NCBI RefSeq assembly: GCF_033807575.1
Contig: NC_084720.1
Coordinates: 15,197,570-15,261,569 of the forward strand
Direction: 5' to 3'
From: Cydia pomonella
Taxonomy: Eukaryota; Arthropoda; Insecta; Lepidoptera; Tortricidae
DNA: 64,000 bases
The notes beneath the pieces were generated by a model, which saw nothing but the letters and a program-made list of their open reading frames with translations, was not told the origin of the DNA and searched no databases. Position numbers and translations under genes: made by a program. How positions within the stretch are numbered: position 1 is the first letter of the stretch; each line of letters opens with the position of its first letter. Below, piece after piece: positions 10,511-21,930 of this stretch.

Positions 10511-10880
10511 ATTTTAGGGACTACATCAGTTTAAATTTGAATACAATGATCGTTTCAAATATCAGCATGCTATATTATTTATGCAAATTAATATTATCAG
10601 AATGAAACTGTTTTCTAAATAGACTCTTCAAAGATAATGTCAAAGTTTGTTTCGACTGCCTCTAGCGGCACTTCAAATATTTAAGTGTTTAACGAATCAA
10701 GAGCAAATGAACTTAGAAAACCGATTATATCTCATTATTGTAGATGGCGCTACTTATCATTGTATTATATTTTAGCCAGACAACTTACTGGTATATTTTC
10801 GTTGCTATTATTAGCTTCAAAATATAAAATTGGACTTATTAAAAGCCAACGTTGTCGCCTAATTTTAACATTCATAAGGA
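10511..10880. other. Unassigned stretch
   Basis: No gene or repeat that I can support. Confidence 0.35.
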
Positions 10881-10930
10881 CGCGGTAGGCCCGCGCCGTT
10901 GAATGAAGACGTTTACGCAGATCGATCTGG

Positions 10931-11060
10931 GGGCCTACCGCGAAAAACGAAATTTGCAAATTGCGGGGATTTTTCTTTTTTACTCTCATTATGACGTAAT
11001 GAGAGTGACAGAGAAAAATGCCCGCAATTGACAAACTTCGATTTTCGCGGTTATAGCCCT
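10931..11060. mobile_element. Family B-related palindromic MITE
   Basis: Ends 'gggcctaccgcgaaaa' and 'ttttcgcggttatagccct' are imperfect inverses. Inside, 'tactctcattatgacg' mirrors 'taatgagagtgacag' and flanking arms hold 'gcaaattgcgggg' and 'gcccgcaattgac'. The termini resemble family B while the interior differs, so this is a sister family. A stray 'gcggtaggcccg' end lies just upstream at 10884-10895. Confidence 0.75.
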
Positions 11061-11245
11061 GGTCCCACAATAAGTTCAATAAAGTGTGTGTTGTAGGTAC
11101 TAGAGGAGGATATATATAATAAGTATATAGTTATATACCTATAAATACTTATATCCATAGAAAACATAACCCAGGAAAAAATATTCGTGATATTCACAAA
11201 TAAATACCAGGGTTCGAGCACAGGACTTCTTGCGTCACAGGCAAT

Positions 11246-11350
11246 TAATATTTATTTATTTAAACTTTATTGCACACATAAAGAAAAATGTACAACTGGC
11301 GAACTTAATGCCAAAAGGCATTCTCAACCAGTCAACCATTGGGTCAAACA
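11246..11350 (-). mobile_element. 3' tail of a LINE-type retroposon, copy 2
   Basis: Same family as 10420-10510: 'tttatttaaactttattg', 'acataaagaaaaatgtac' and 'cttaatgccaaaaggcat', then 'ccagtcaaccattggg'. Minus-strand orientation is inferred from the T-rich edge. Confidence 0.58.
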
Positions 11351-11523
11351 AATCAATATTCTGCAATTATTATTAAATTTTTATTTGGCACACGTATTTT
11401 ACGGATACAGATAATGTAAAATAGACAAGATAAGATGTTAAACGCGCATAGCTCAAAATGCTTAGTTCCTATAAATTTGAAATACTTCTATAAATAAAAT
11501 ATAAGTATTTTTCTAAGTTGACA

Positions 11524-11573
11524 ATGTCAGTTCTGGCAATCGCTGACATAAAGTCAGTTCTGGCAATCGCTGG
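11524..11573. repeat. Short direct repeat
   Basis: 'gtcagttctggcaatcgctg' occurs twice, about 29 bp apart. It borders a GC-richer patch ('ggccgctgccgcggtacgc') that I cannot assign. Confidence 0.6.
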
Positions 11574-11856
11574 CCGCTGCCGCGGTACGCTTCGATCGCT
11601 AGGCTGGCGCGCTATTTGGCCACAGTTGACCTAACACGTACTTAATAACTTGATGTCAGGTACCAGTCTACCAGTTCTATACATACGAATATTACTAACT
11701 TTTTCGAATGTGAATACTTTCGCTTCTTCTTTCCCACTTGCTAATAATATGTGACACTTATTAATGAGAGATATTAATGAAACAAATATTTCACCGTATT
11801 TATTATTTCCGAATCTATGTGAAGAGCTCCATAGAGGCATATACTAATAGTATTTT

Positions 11857-11965
11857 TTGTTATAAATATGATAACCGTTAGGATGTGATCTGTCAGCTGT
11901 GAACAGTTACATTTCTTCAACTAGAAATCAGCTGATAGATCATATCCATAACCGTTTGATAACAA
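11857..11965. mobile_element. Small palindromic MITE-like hairpin
   Basis: The left arm 'gataaccgttaggatgtgat' plus 'ctgtcagctg' pairs with the right arm 'cagctgatagatcatatcc' plus 'ataaccgtttgataacaa'. The arms are about 40 bp with a short loop. No ORF. No second copy seen in this window. Confidence 0.68.
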
Positions 11966-11969
11966 GAAA

Positions 11970-12955
11970 TTACTCTCTGGAGGGGCCTCCTGAGAAGTCG
12001 GTAAATTCGGGGAATAAGCACGATTTATCTCTCCTGTCACTTTTGCTGAGACGAATAAAAAAGTCAGCCAGTTAAGGTCTGATATAATTTGCGTTTATGT
12101 ACATACATCTCGTGTAATTGAACGTTACGCTTCTTCTTTGTAAGATAAATTTGGTTGGTTTCACATATTGAATTTTATTACATAATCTTTATTAATCGGC
12201 TTACTTTTCATACACATACAAACATTGATATCTACTTCCCCTACTTAGCAGCAAATTCATATTTTCTTCCAATCATAAAATGCAACGATTTTGAAGTGTT
12301 ATTTATACGTCATCATACAAGTTTGACGTTTAAAATAACACTTTCACTGCATATGCTATCAACATCGTTGCCAACTTACGAGTATCTTGTTCTGACTCTA
12401 AGTTATATATTTTTACATTCTCACTATTTTTCTTTCTTCCAAAATTAACCATTTATTCCTAAACGCACCTATCCGATTTTATTTCTTTTTTACTGTGTAA
12501 CAGTGTTTGCCTATTGACTAATACTTATTAGTTATAAACTAAGTACTTCTCCCTTATTCAGTGATTAACGGATCAACTCGATTAGCACTTCGTGCGCGTC
12601 TGACTTCTTTAATATTCTAAGTATTGTAACAGTTCCTTCGAAAAAAGAATCATCAATCACATTGCGTGAGCGATAAACAATAAAAACAAGCGTATTAAAC
12701 TTTAATTAGTTTACTTTTTTATTAAATTTGATTGTACAGTAGTTAACAAGGCTGTCGAGCTTCTTAAACACGATATTAAGCTAAGGTGACTAAATTTTAT
12801 TTATTCTAATATTTCATTAAATAGATTGAACTATTAGAATAAACGAAAGCTTCATTTTATTAACAGTTTTGTATATATTTATATGTGGTAGGTTTAATTT
12901 TTGATGAACTCTGAAAACGTACCTTTACTAAGCTGCATACATCACATTGGAAATC
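11970..12955. other. Unassigned AT-rich stretch
   Basis: No gene. A 97-codon frame at 12155-12448 is T-rich and hydrophobic by composition only. A small inverted pair 'tttattctaatatt' / 'actattagaataaa' lies at about 12798 and 12831. Otherwise nothing. Confidence 0.35.
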
Positions 12956-14300
12956 TTTTTAGGGTTCCGTAGCCAAATGGCAAAAAACGGAACCCTTATA
13001 GATTCGTCATGTCCGTCTGTCTGTCCGATTCTGTCACAGCCACTTTTTTCCGAAACTATAAAAGCTATACTGTTCAAACTTGGTAAGTAGATGTATTCTA
13101 TGAACCGCATTATGATGTTCACACAAAAATAGAAAAAAAACAATAAATTTTGGGGGTTCCCCATACTTAGAACTGAAACTCAAAAAATCTTTTTTCATCA
13201 AACTCATACGTGTGGGGTATCTATGGATAGGTCTTTAAAAATGATATTGAGGTTTCTAATATCATTTTTTTCTAAACTGAAAAGTTTGCGCGAGAGACAC
13301 TTCCAAAGTGGTAAAAAGTGTGTCCCCCCCCCCGTAACTTCTAAAATAACAGAATGAAAAATCTAAAAAAAATATATGATATACATTGCCATGCAAACTT
13401 CCACCGAAAATTGGTTCGAACGAGATCTAGTAAGTAGTTTTTTTTTAATACGTCATAAAAATTTAAAAAAAAAAATTTTTTCATCAAACCCATACGTGTG
13501 GGGTATCTATGGATAGGTCTTCAAAAATGATATTTAGGTTTCTAATATCATTTTTTTCTAAACTGAATAGTTTGCGCGAGAGACACTTCCAAAGTGAAAA
13601 AATGTGTGTCCCCCCCCCCCTGTAACTTCTAAAATAACAGAATGAAAATTCTAAAAAAAATATATGATATACATTGCCATGCAAACTTCCACCGAAAATT
13701 GGTTCGAACGAGATCTAGTAAGTAGTTTTTTTTTAATACGTCATAAAAATTAAAAAAAAAAAAAATTTCATCAAACCCATACGTGTGGGGTATCTATGGA
13801 TAGGTCTTCAAAAATGATATTTAGGTTTCTAATATCATTTTTTTCTAAACTGAATAGTTTGCGCGAGAGACACTTCCAAAGTGAAAAAATGTGTGTCCCC
13901 CCCCCCCTGTAACTTCTAAAATAACAGAATGAAAAATCTAAAAAAAATATATGATATACATTACCATGCAAACTTCCACCGAAAATTGGTTTGAACGAGA
14001 TCTAGTGAACAGTTTTTTTTTTAATACGTCAATAAATTAAAAAAAAAATTTTTTTCATCAAACCCATACGTGTGGGGTATCTATGGATAGGTCTTCAAAA
14101 ATGATATTTAGGTTTCTAACATCATTTTTTTCTAAACTGAATAGTTTGCGCGAGAGACAGTCCCAAAGTGGTAAAATGTGTGTCCAAAGTGGTAAAATGT
14201 TGAACAAGATCTAGCAAGTAGATTTTTTTTTAATACGTCTTAAATGGTACGGAACCCTTCATGCGCGAGTCCGACTCGCACTTGGCCGCTTTTATTTAAA
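12956..14300 (+). mobile_element. Dispersed 'ggttccgta' element with internal tandem amplification
   Basis: The left end 'tagggttccgtagccaaatg' is followed by 'cggaaccct' and a CTGT/CCGT-rich stretch. The right end is 'ggtacggaaccct', a hairpin 'gcgagtccgactcgc', then 'acttggccgctttt'. The same ends recur at 26608 (-), 28698 (-) and 39137 (+). I recall this as a very common lepidopteran repeat, perhaps Helitron-like because of the 3'-proximal hairpin, but the class is not certain. Its body here contains a 287-bp unit repeated about 3.6 times (see next entry). No transposition protein is encoded. Confidence 0.8.
13196..14240 (+). repeat. 287-bp tandem repeat, three full units and a partial fourth
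   Basis: Units begin at 13196, 13482, 13769 and 14056 at 'catcaaac(c/t)catacgtg', giving spacings of 286, 287 and 287 bp. Each full unit has 'gtggggtatctatggatagg', 'gcgcgagagacac'-type wording, a run of 9-11 C, 'tgtaacttctaaaataac' and a run of T. Unit 4 lacks the C-run and most of the unit's second half. Units 2 and 3 are nearly identical, so amplification is recent relative to the element. Minus-strand open frames of 66 codons recur in each unit but follow from the repeat itself. Confidence 0.92.
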
Positions 14301-15262
14301 AACTTAAATCTTCCGTGTGCCATTTGTTTTTTTTTTACCAACGCTTTGCTTTTAAAACAAAGGCATACAAGATGTGGACATTAATAAGAGCAAGAGTTCA
14401 AACTTATTTAGGAAACAAACAGTCACATATTAATATATATAAGCTTAAGTGATAACAAACAGACCTTTAATTCCATTGAAAATAAAAGAATACATAGTTA
14501 ATTACAGATCGAAACGGGGAAGGTGTTAGGCATCTTCTTGTCTGTCACGCATACAGGGACTTCAAAACATCGGTAGGTAATTAATAAATGCATGAAATAG
14601 TAGAGAATTTAAAATGGTATACAAAATCATTTAAAAATATATGTATCGCTGTAGTTGTTATGCGTGCAAATAATATATAGTTACTATGTACTTAGAAGAA
14701 AACATACAATAGTTATAGAGAAAAGATTGAACTTCGCAGAATGCTACTGTATTTACAAAATGATAATGAAAAAATATCTAAATTTGAGAATTTATCATTG
14801 TAATCATGGCAAGTGATAAGTGATCACGATGATTCACGATTCCTTATTTAGAAAAAAAAACAAGTTTTATTCGTAATAGATTTTCACATTGCGATACGGT
14901 CGCTTAACTGTCGTAAGATGCCTTGGTACTGGGACGTCTAAGTACGTGCGTTTTAGTACAATTTATTTTCAAAATGAAGGCAGAGAAAAGTAGTTCATAT
15001 GATTTTTTGTTATAATATTTCATATTGTTATCTTAGCAAACTCTTTTCCGATAGAACAAATACCTATTTAAATTGATTTATAATGGATTTATTATAGGAA
15101 ATTATTACCTGCATTGATTAAGTCCCAGAGTAAGCTCAATGATTCTGTAACTGTTTCCAAACCAATTCCGGAATAATAAAACTCGAACTCCACAGTTATA
15201 GTGTAAACTCGTATGTGTTTACGATCAAAGTTATCCATTATATTATCCGTTAGTTCAGTAAA
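14301..15262. other. Unassigned AT-rich stretch
   Basis: No gene, palindrome or shared repeat that I can support. Confidence 0.35.
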
Positions 15263-15263
15263 G

Positions 15264-15450
15264 GTTGACTCACGCTACACAGGGGCAGGGCCGGGCCGGA
15301 GCTTCCGGCGCTTCGTTTTCTATGGAAAGCATTACGTCATCACCGGAGCTCTGTAGTGGCCCGGTGCGGGCTCGGACCGGAGACTAGCCGGTCATGCTAT
15401 AAGCAAAAATCGGACTTCCCGGAGCCTCCGGGCCACCCGGTGACTCAATT
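15264..15450. mobile_element. GC-rich dispersed element (family G), copy 1
   Basis: It begins 'gttgactcacgctacac' and runs through 'gggccgggccggagc', strikingly GC-rich against the AT-rich surroundings. A related element in the opposite orientation ends 'gtgtagcgtgagtcatcc' at 31234. Inside, 'ccggagct' and 'gggccac' arms give imperfect hairpins. It is not a promoter CpG island by any evidence here; the shared end with a second copy argues for a mobile element. Confidence 0.6.
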
Positions 15451-15459
15451 CTTCCTTTC

Positions 15460-15581
15460 GGGTGATATTCCACTAGTCTAAGATCTTTGTCCAATGTGCA
15501 TTGCGTCTCACTCTCTCATTAAGCAAAATGTCAGACGCAAATACACATTGGACCAAGATGAAAAACCAGAATACCACCCTT
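15460..15581. mobile_element. Palindromic MITE
   Basis: The left arm 'gggtgatattcca' ... 'tttgtccaatgtgcattgcg' pairs with the right arm 'cgcaaatacacattggacca' ... 'gaataccaccc', about 50 bp each. It abuts family G on its left. No ORF and no second copy found here. Confidence 0.75.
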
Positions 15582-15589
15582 CGCAATGT

Positions 15590-16080
15590 GCATGCTCGGA
15601 TGTGTCGGTATATATTTGCCAAAATAAGAAGGTTACAAAACGTCATAAATTTGTTTGTTAAATATGGATGGTATAGCCAATACATTACTTGATCGGGTTA
15701 TATTTTACTCGGCGCAGAGAGAAGTTAATTAACAATGACTGCCAATCTCTATATGAAACCAAATTTCTGTAAATAAAGCTACACAATTCTACATATTGCC
15801 GGTTTTGTGGAAAGCAATAAAAAAATAGTACTTATATTTATTTTAGTCACGCTGGCTCCACATTTTACTTGAGATAGTTGATAGCGCCAGACAAGTTGCC
15901 TAAGAATTTGTTACCAATTTTAATAGTAAATGAAGTGGAATAAAAAAATGTTCAGAAGAAGCAGAGCTTTAAGAACTAAATACTGCCGTTTCGTACATAT
16001 TGTCGGATTATCATATTATTGACAATGAAATAAATTATATAACAAAAGAATAACGTACTATAAGTATATATAAGTCGTTA
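15590..16080. other. Unassigned stretch
   Basis: No gene or repeat recognised. Confidence 0.35.
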
Positions 16081-16085
16081 CGTAG

Positions 16086-16185
16086 CCGCCTGTTGTCTGC
16101 CTCTACATTTAATCAATTGTTTGTTTTTTATTTTCTTTTGTATCTTTTTACTGAGGTGTTCCAATAAAGAGTATTCTATTTATAC
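16086..16185 (+). mobile_element. LINE 3' tail (family M), copy 1
   Basis: 'cgcctgttgtctgcctctac' followed by 'atttaatcaattgtttg', a T-rich segment, 'tttttactgaggtg' and the poly-A signal-like 'caataaag'. It is shared with 45800-45925, where more of the 5' part survives. The TCTA tract after it is probably the element's microsatellite tail. Confidence 0.7.
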
Positions 16186-16208
16186 ATCTATCTATCTATC
16201 TATCTACG
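16186..16208. repeat. TCTA microsatellite
   Basis: About five tandem TCTA/ATCT units directly after the family M tail, which suggests it arose from the retroposon's 3' terminus. Confidence 0.85.
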
Positions 16209-16209
16209 C

Positions 16210-16960
16210 AAGGTTTATTACAAGCGACTTAGTTAAGTATTTATTTGACCTATATATATTTCCCGAACAACGCGGTATCCGTGAAGATTCAGTCTTTATT
16301 ATTTACTTTTCCATGTTAGGTGTTACTACATGAAAGTCGCAACGGTCGCAACACGGGCGACTCGGATATATACGTCAAAATTATATAAGTTGCATAATGT
16401 CTTGATTTATTTTGTGAAATACGGAGGTGTTGCGGAAATGTAATTTAGTCGGATTATATTAAATGAGATATCTAGTAATGTTACTGCTTGTAAAAATTAT
16501 TCATTAATGAGCATGTAGGTTATAAATTATTATAAATATACTAATTTTCTCATATTCCCACGTATTACTTTTCATTTCGTACGAAGTTATATATAATGAA
16601 ATATCTGGTTAATAAATTTGTAGATTACGGGAAACTATTTCTTTTACTTAATTTAGAGTCCAACTGATCTTCTGTAAATCTGCCTGCAGAGAGTACGAAC
16701 ATCATATTTCAGTGCAGTTATTGAATTACTCATAAAGGTGCCTATATATATTTCATTTGCAATCTGTCGTTGGCGATATTATTGCTAACTGCTCGCGTAC
16801 GATGCATTCTCCTGAAATAGATAGGCCATACATTTTTTCAGGCTGTAGAGCAGCACTAGCATGTATTATAAACCTGAGAGTAACTTATGCATACTATGCC
16901 TTAAACAGTTTTTTGACAAGTTTTCACTATGGCATTGATGCATCAAGGCGTTTTGGTTAC
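16210..16960. other. Unassigned stretch
   Basis: No gene or repeat recognised. Confidence 0.35.
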
Positions 16961-16961
16961 A

Positions 16962-17335
16962 GATGGTCTAACGCGAAACGAAATTTCGTTACCTATCTGC
17001 CTCTCTGCCTATCGAATATGATGAAGGCAGAAACCACAATTTAGATTTTCCATTTCGCGGTAGGCCCCGTGTGCGTTAGTAACGCCCTCTACGCAGAGTT
17101 TTGCGTAATATTCCCTATTTTATGCCTATTATTACTGTAACTACTGAAATAATACAATAATACTCTTCGTATGTTTTATTGTTCTTAAATTAATGATTAA
17201 GACGTGGAACGCATAATTTCGTCAGGGGGAAGGGGAAGCCTATGTGCCTCTCTTTCGCACAAAGAAAGATCGCGCAGTGATAGAGAGGCGAATAGATGAA
17301 CTAATGAAGTGGTTCGCGGTTATAGCCCTTACTGT
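16962..17335. mobile_element. Decayed family B-related MITEs
   Basis: A first element runs from 'gtctaacgcgaaacgaaat' to 'atttcgcggtaggcccc' (about 16970-17066), with 'ctgcctctctgcc' opposing 'gaaggcag' inside. Further right, 'gtggttcgcggttatagccct' (17310-17330) is another B-type right end, preceded by an inverted pair 'gtgcctctctttcgcac' / 'gatagagaggcga'. The left end of the second element is not clear. Confidence 0.5.
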
Positions 17336-17348
17336 ATTGTAGTATCGT

Positions 17349-17418
17349 GTCAGGATGTCAGGACCATGATAGCTATTTATGACGATATAAATAGCTATCA
17401 TGGTCCTGACATCCTGAC
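17349..17418. repeat. Perfect 31-bp-arm hairpin
   Basis: Arms 17349-17379 and 17388-17418 are exact reverse complements around an 8-bp loop ('tgacgata'). Each arm contains 'gtcaggatgtcaggaccatg'. No TIR motif of other families is shared. Perfect pairing implies a young or conserved structure. It could be a tiny MITE, a replication-generated inversion or a hairpin RNA source. TSDs are not obvious. Confidence 0.9.
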
Positions 17419-17419
17419 G

Positions 17420-17720
17420 CTTACTCCCAGTTTTAGTACCTTTTTTGTATTATTTGGTACATGACATCAAAAAAAATTTACCTCGCTAAAAATCGAGAAA
17501 TATTGGAAATAATGTGGTCAAAAAAGTTACAGTTAGAATAAACTTTGTATGTGCACAGTGGTGCAGCCACTCAATGTGAACCGGGCCTTCAATATAGTTC
17601 AACAGTTAATATTTTTGGCTAAAACAGTTATGTATTTTAGAGAAGTGGAAATCTTGAGCGTTTCGGGGGTTTGAAGACACGAGGGTTAAACAATTTTTTC
17701 TAACGACTGAAACACAACAT
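17420..17720. other. Unassigned stretch
   Basis: No gene or repeat recognised in these 300 bases. Confidence 0.35.
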
Positions 17721-18168
17721 TTTTATAGTACATATGGTACTACTTTAACGCACTAGGGCGTTAATTAGCACTTTACGCGCCTATGTCGAAAATTTAAAGT
17801 GCCATATGTACTGTAAAACGTTGTATATGTGCGAATAGATAATTGGCAACTCGTTTCGATTTAAAACACTCCTTTCGATCGTGTTTTGATTTACTGCCAC
17901 TGGTTGTGAATAATTGAACTCGTTATGAATTAATGTATAATTACCACACCAAAAGTGCGAAAAATAGGAAATTCGAAACGAGTGGCGATAAATTAAAACA
18001 CGACCGAAGGGAGTGTTTTAAATCGACACGAGCTGCGAATTACCTATTCGCACATGTATCGTACAACGTTTTACAGTACATATGGCCCTTTAAATGTTCG
18101 ACACAGTAACGTAATATGCTACTTCTCGCACTAGTGCTATAAAGTAGCCCCATATGTACTGTAAAAAT
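17721..18168. mobile_element. Family C MITE, about 450 bp, full-length copy
   Basis: The outer ends 'tagtacatatggtactact' and 'agtagccccatatgtact' are inverted. An inner pair 'gccatatgtactgtaaaac' (about 17802) and 'gttttacagtacatatggcc' (about 18067) repeats the end motif, giving a doubly nested palindrome. Between these, 'aaaacactcctttcgatcgt' opposes 'cgaccgaagggagtgtttt'. Partial copies are at 23235 and 30347. No ORF. Confidence 0.85.
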
Positions 18169-18169
18169 A

Positions 18170-19660
18170 TTTAAACTTCAAAATCATCACAAGTCGTCGT
18201 CGTCGTTAATTTTACATTCCTAGGTGATAAAATATTTCAAAATTTGAATGATTAAATTACTTTGCATTTCTTGTGAATAAAATGTAAGTAACTTTCCCAT
18301 CCGTTTTTAAAGAATAACGGCAATACATGCGAAAGACCGACTATGACTGTTAACCACCGAATTCCAGCGCTCAAAATGTATTCCACTGATGTCATGCTTA
18401 AAACAATCCAACATTTTGAGAATAATATGGTTAGTTATAATTTTTTACCCCTCTCATTTCTTGAAAATATAAGTAATTATGTTGAAACTCAGTAAGAGTT
18501 GCTGGAGAGATGCTATCTAGCAACCCTTACTGGACTTGTACTCCCTAACTATAGAGCTATTTTTTAATAAGTAAAAAGAAATGCAAAAAAGCAGTTACTT
18601 CTTTTACAGTCAAATATCCATTAACTTTATAACTTTTTAATATTTTGTGTTCTACGTTGTATCGATATATGTGTACCCGAAGTCGATAAATGAGAACTCT
18701 CTATGACAGTTCAAGAATGCCACAATAATTCCGGTCTCTGTTAATAATAGTTTGCCACCTTATTGACGTGCATTTTTACATATCAAACAAAAAATAAATA
18801 AAAAATATTGAATGTGGATACATTCATCCTCCTTAGACGTGGCTGCTACAGTCTTCACGATTTTATTTGCCGTGTGATCATCGCTTTCCAGTTGCAGCTT
18901 GGTGCCATCGAGGAATGTCCATAGTATATGAAAAAAGAAAAATGTTTATAATACCATTCATTGTATCACGGTATCGACTAAGTACTACTAGAGGGCACCT
19001 TTAACCTTATTTTGGCAATGTTAAATATCCTTACAATTGTCTATTAATGATAGTTTTCAGTAAGTAGCTCATAATTGGGTAGTTTCTCCCCTACACCCTA
19101 AATTCATCCAACGAAATAAAATGTTCCGTAAGGTATACATGGTGGCCTATTTAGATCGTTCAGTATGGGAAAGTTTGAAACTATAACACATACGAAGATC
19201 TGTTCCTAGGAATCATGCCATCGATTTTCTATATATAAAGACGGGCCAATAACACCTGCTTTGTATCTACTGTTTTATTTTTGAAGATTCTATACCTATG
19301 TTATAATTATCACCTACTAAGTTTTTGAAATTAACAAAACTAAAGCTATTTTAGTCTAACAAGCATATTGTTATACTTTCTCTTTCACATATGTAAACTA
19401 TTGAATGAAAAACAATAGCCCATAGGTAAGCCCATATAATATACCTAAGCCCTAACTCGTAAAATACTTGTCAAGGAGAAGTTATATTCTAATCTTCATG
19501 AACACGTTTCACCAAATAGCACTGTTTAAATGCAAATATAAAAATATACTATATGTAAAATATTCGAAGAGTTTCATCCATTATTCCTGGGATCCATTAT
19601 CAGAAATAGATCTTGACTAAAATGAAGCTTAAAAAATAACTTGCAGAACAATCTCAACGA
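18170..19660. other. Unassigned 1.5-kb stretch
   Basis: No gene. A short TCG repeat ('gtcgtcgtcgtcg', about 18194) and AT-rich sequence. No shared repeat family recognised. Confidence 0.35.
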
Positions 19661-19664
19661 AGAA

Positions 19665-19792
19665 GATATCGCCAAACGTGAAATACGCGTAGTTGAGGTG
19701 TTCCGTCTGGTCTTCATCAGCAGTTCCACTTAATTAAATGTCACTCACTTTTTTAATGTAAATGCTTGATTTGTTGATACAACAACAAATAT
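19665..19792 (+). mobile_element. Dispersed repeat family O, copy 1
   Basis: 'ttcatcagcagttccact' with flanking 'gaggtgttccgtctggtc' and 'tgcttgatttgttgatac' is shared with 21680-21790. No ORF, no TIR. Probably a non-LTR 3' region. Confidence 0.55.
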
Positions 19793-19794
19793 AT

Positions 19795-19845
19795 ACAGGG
19801 TGTTTATTTAGTCACCTGCAAATAATTTACGAGGTGAATAATAGG
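19795..19845 (+). mobile_element. Possible transposon end abutting the satellite
   Basis: 'acagggtgtttatttagtca' followed by 'cctgcaaataatttacgagg' has the look of a DNA-transposon terminus. The opposite terminus is not seen on the far side of the array, so the satellite may be internal to a larger element or simply adjacent. Confidence 0.4.
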
Positions 19846-20670
19846 TCATACATTCCTTTGTACATCTCTACAAATCTTATGATATGAGCTCTGTTCACGG
19901 ATTCTGCTCGTGTGCCTCCTATATTTAAAAAAAATACTTGTACTTAACATAACGCCATTCCTTTGTACATCTCTATAAATCTTCTGATACGAGCTCTGTT
20001 CATGGGCTCTGATCTTATGCCTCCTATATTTAAAAAAATACTTCTACTTAACATAGCGCCATTTCTATGTACATATCTACAAATCTTAAGATACGACCTC
20101 TGTTCATGGGCTCTGCTCGTTTGCCTCCTGTATTTAAAAAAATACTTCTACTTAACATAACGCCATTCCTTTGTACATCTCTACAAATCTTATGATATGA
20201 GCTCTGTTCATGGGTTCTGCTCGTTTGCCTCCTATATTAAAAAAAATACTTCTACTTAACATAACGCCATTCCTTTGTACATCTCTATAAATCTTCTGAT
20301 ACGAGCTCTGTTCGTGGGCTCTGCTCGTTTGCCTCTTATATATAAAAAAAAAAAAATTCTACTTAACATAGTGCCATTTCTTTGTACATATCTACGTATC
20401 CTATGATACAACCTCTGTTCATGGGCTCTGCTCATTTGCCTCCTATATTTAAAAAAAATACTTCTACTTAACATAGCGCCATTTCGATGTACATATCTAC
20501 AAATCTTATGATACGACCTCTGTTCATGGGCTCTGCTCGTTTGCCTCCTGTATTTAAAAAAATACTTCTACTTAACATAACGCCATTCCTTTGTACATCT
20601 CTACAAATCGTATGATATGAGCTCTGTTCATGGGTTCTGCTCGTTTGCCTCCTATATTAAAAAAAAAAAG
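19846..20670. repeat. 104-bp satellite-like array, first part (about eight monomers)
   Basis: Monomers contain 'acttaacata(a/g)cgccat', 'tttgtacat', a 'gatacgagctctgttcatgg'-type core, 'ctctgctcgtttgcctcc' and an A-run. Anchored at 'gccat', they start at 19954, 20058, 20162, 20266, 20373, 20478 and 20582, with a degenerate leading monomer before 19954. Types (see finding) read B-D-A-B-C-D-A, so one C monomer is missing. It continues in phase at 24827. Confidence 0.93.
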
Positions 20671-21679
20671 ACGTGTGGCACTCGGGGACTGCCGCGGTAA
20701 AGCTATTGCATAGCATTTTGTATCAACTTATGCAATTATAATTATTTATTTATTTTATTTATGCAGTATTTCTTTTTCTTTGATATTAATACCACCATAA
20801 CCAACCACCAGTAAACCAGTATAACGATATGATCTCAGTTGATAGGGATCTCGAGGTTTCACTTCTGATGGTTTTTCGGAAAAGACAAGTACGCTTGACA
20901 AGAGATAATGTAAACACTGGTAATTCGTAGTTACTCCTGGTATTTATATATTCCAATCGTTCACCGAGCGCACGACTCAAGATAACCAATATAAAAGTGT
21001 GAACCTTGTTTATTCATAGTTACGATACGTATACGGATTCACTTATATTGGACAAGTTGTAAGTCATGGGAATAAGCGCCTTCAACGGCGCGGCGGTCTT
21101 TATTAGGTAGCGTCAGGAAACAAATATTTATAAAAAATATACGAAATTAAAATAAATAGGCACTTTATTTATTTTATGGAAAACAATTTTTTTTCGCTAA
21201 CACATTAAATAAAATATGTAAAACTGTATGTATTTTATATGTAAAACCGATAGTTTATCTATACAATTAAAAAAAATATGCGGAGAGGGCGGTATAAAAA
21301 GGAAAATTATAATGTATGGAGAAAAAAATTTTTCATCAAAAACGAAACCGAGCATCATTTTTAATTTTCACAATTCAATCGCTAGGCATTTCCACAGCTG
21401 CAGCTCGTTTTAAAATAGAAATAAGTGAAAGTTTTTTCTCTAAACATTATAGTTTTCATTTTTTTAACGTTAATACTGATTTTGAAGTTATATTTTTTTA
21501 AATCATTCCCTATCGAAGGCGAAATTAGCAATGTCCCACTTTTCTCGATTTGAGACGGCAGCGTGCCCTTACATTAGAATGTTCAATTTAAAGTATTCGT
21601 TCTGATTTTCATCGTTTTCATTTTCATCACCTTAGTTGCTCTACAAAGAGGACAAATTAATACAAATACTCAAACGGTA

Positions 21680-21840
21680 AATACGTAGTTAGGGAGTTTC
21701 GTTCTGTTTATCATCAGCAGTTCCACTACACTAATTGCCAGTTTTTGGATGAAAATGCTTAATTTGTAGACAAACAATACAAAAATCACTATATGTGTAC
21801 CTATAAGATTTTAAGTGTTCCCTCAATTCTTCATGGATTC
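21680..21840 (+). mobile_element. Dispersed repeat family O, copy 2
   Basis: Shares 'atcatcagcagttccact' and 'atgcttaatttgtagac' with the copy at 19665, then continues into 'tcttcatggattccatcatt', which the first copy matches loosely earlier in its sequence. No coding capacity. Confidence 0.55.
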
Positions 21841-21855
21841 CATCATTAGAACTTT

Positions 21856-21930
21856 GAACCCGGGACGGGACCATCGGCTTTATAGGCAGGGTCACTGCCC
21901 ACTAGGCCAGACCAGTCATCATACATTTTA
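21856..21930 (-). mobile_element. tRNA-like SINE head (family T), fragment
   Basis: On the minus strand it reads a tRNA-like A box ('tggcctagtgggcagtgacc') and, further on, a B box-like 'cccgggttcaa'. It matches the complete family T copy at 36509. The body and tail of the SINE are missing; family O sequence begins where the body should. Confidence 0.7.

Noticed and set aside
13484..13971. Two nearly identical 66-codon minus-strand frames, as if a duplicated gene
   Set aside because: They are consequences of the 287-bp tandem repeat units.
15264..15450. CpG-island promoter
   Set aside because: A relative with a shared terminus in the opposite orientation at 31234 points to a dispersed element.
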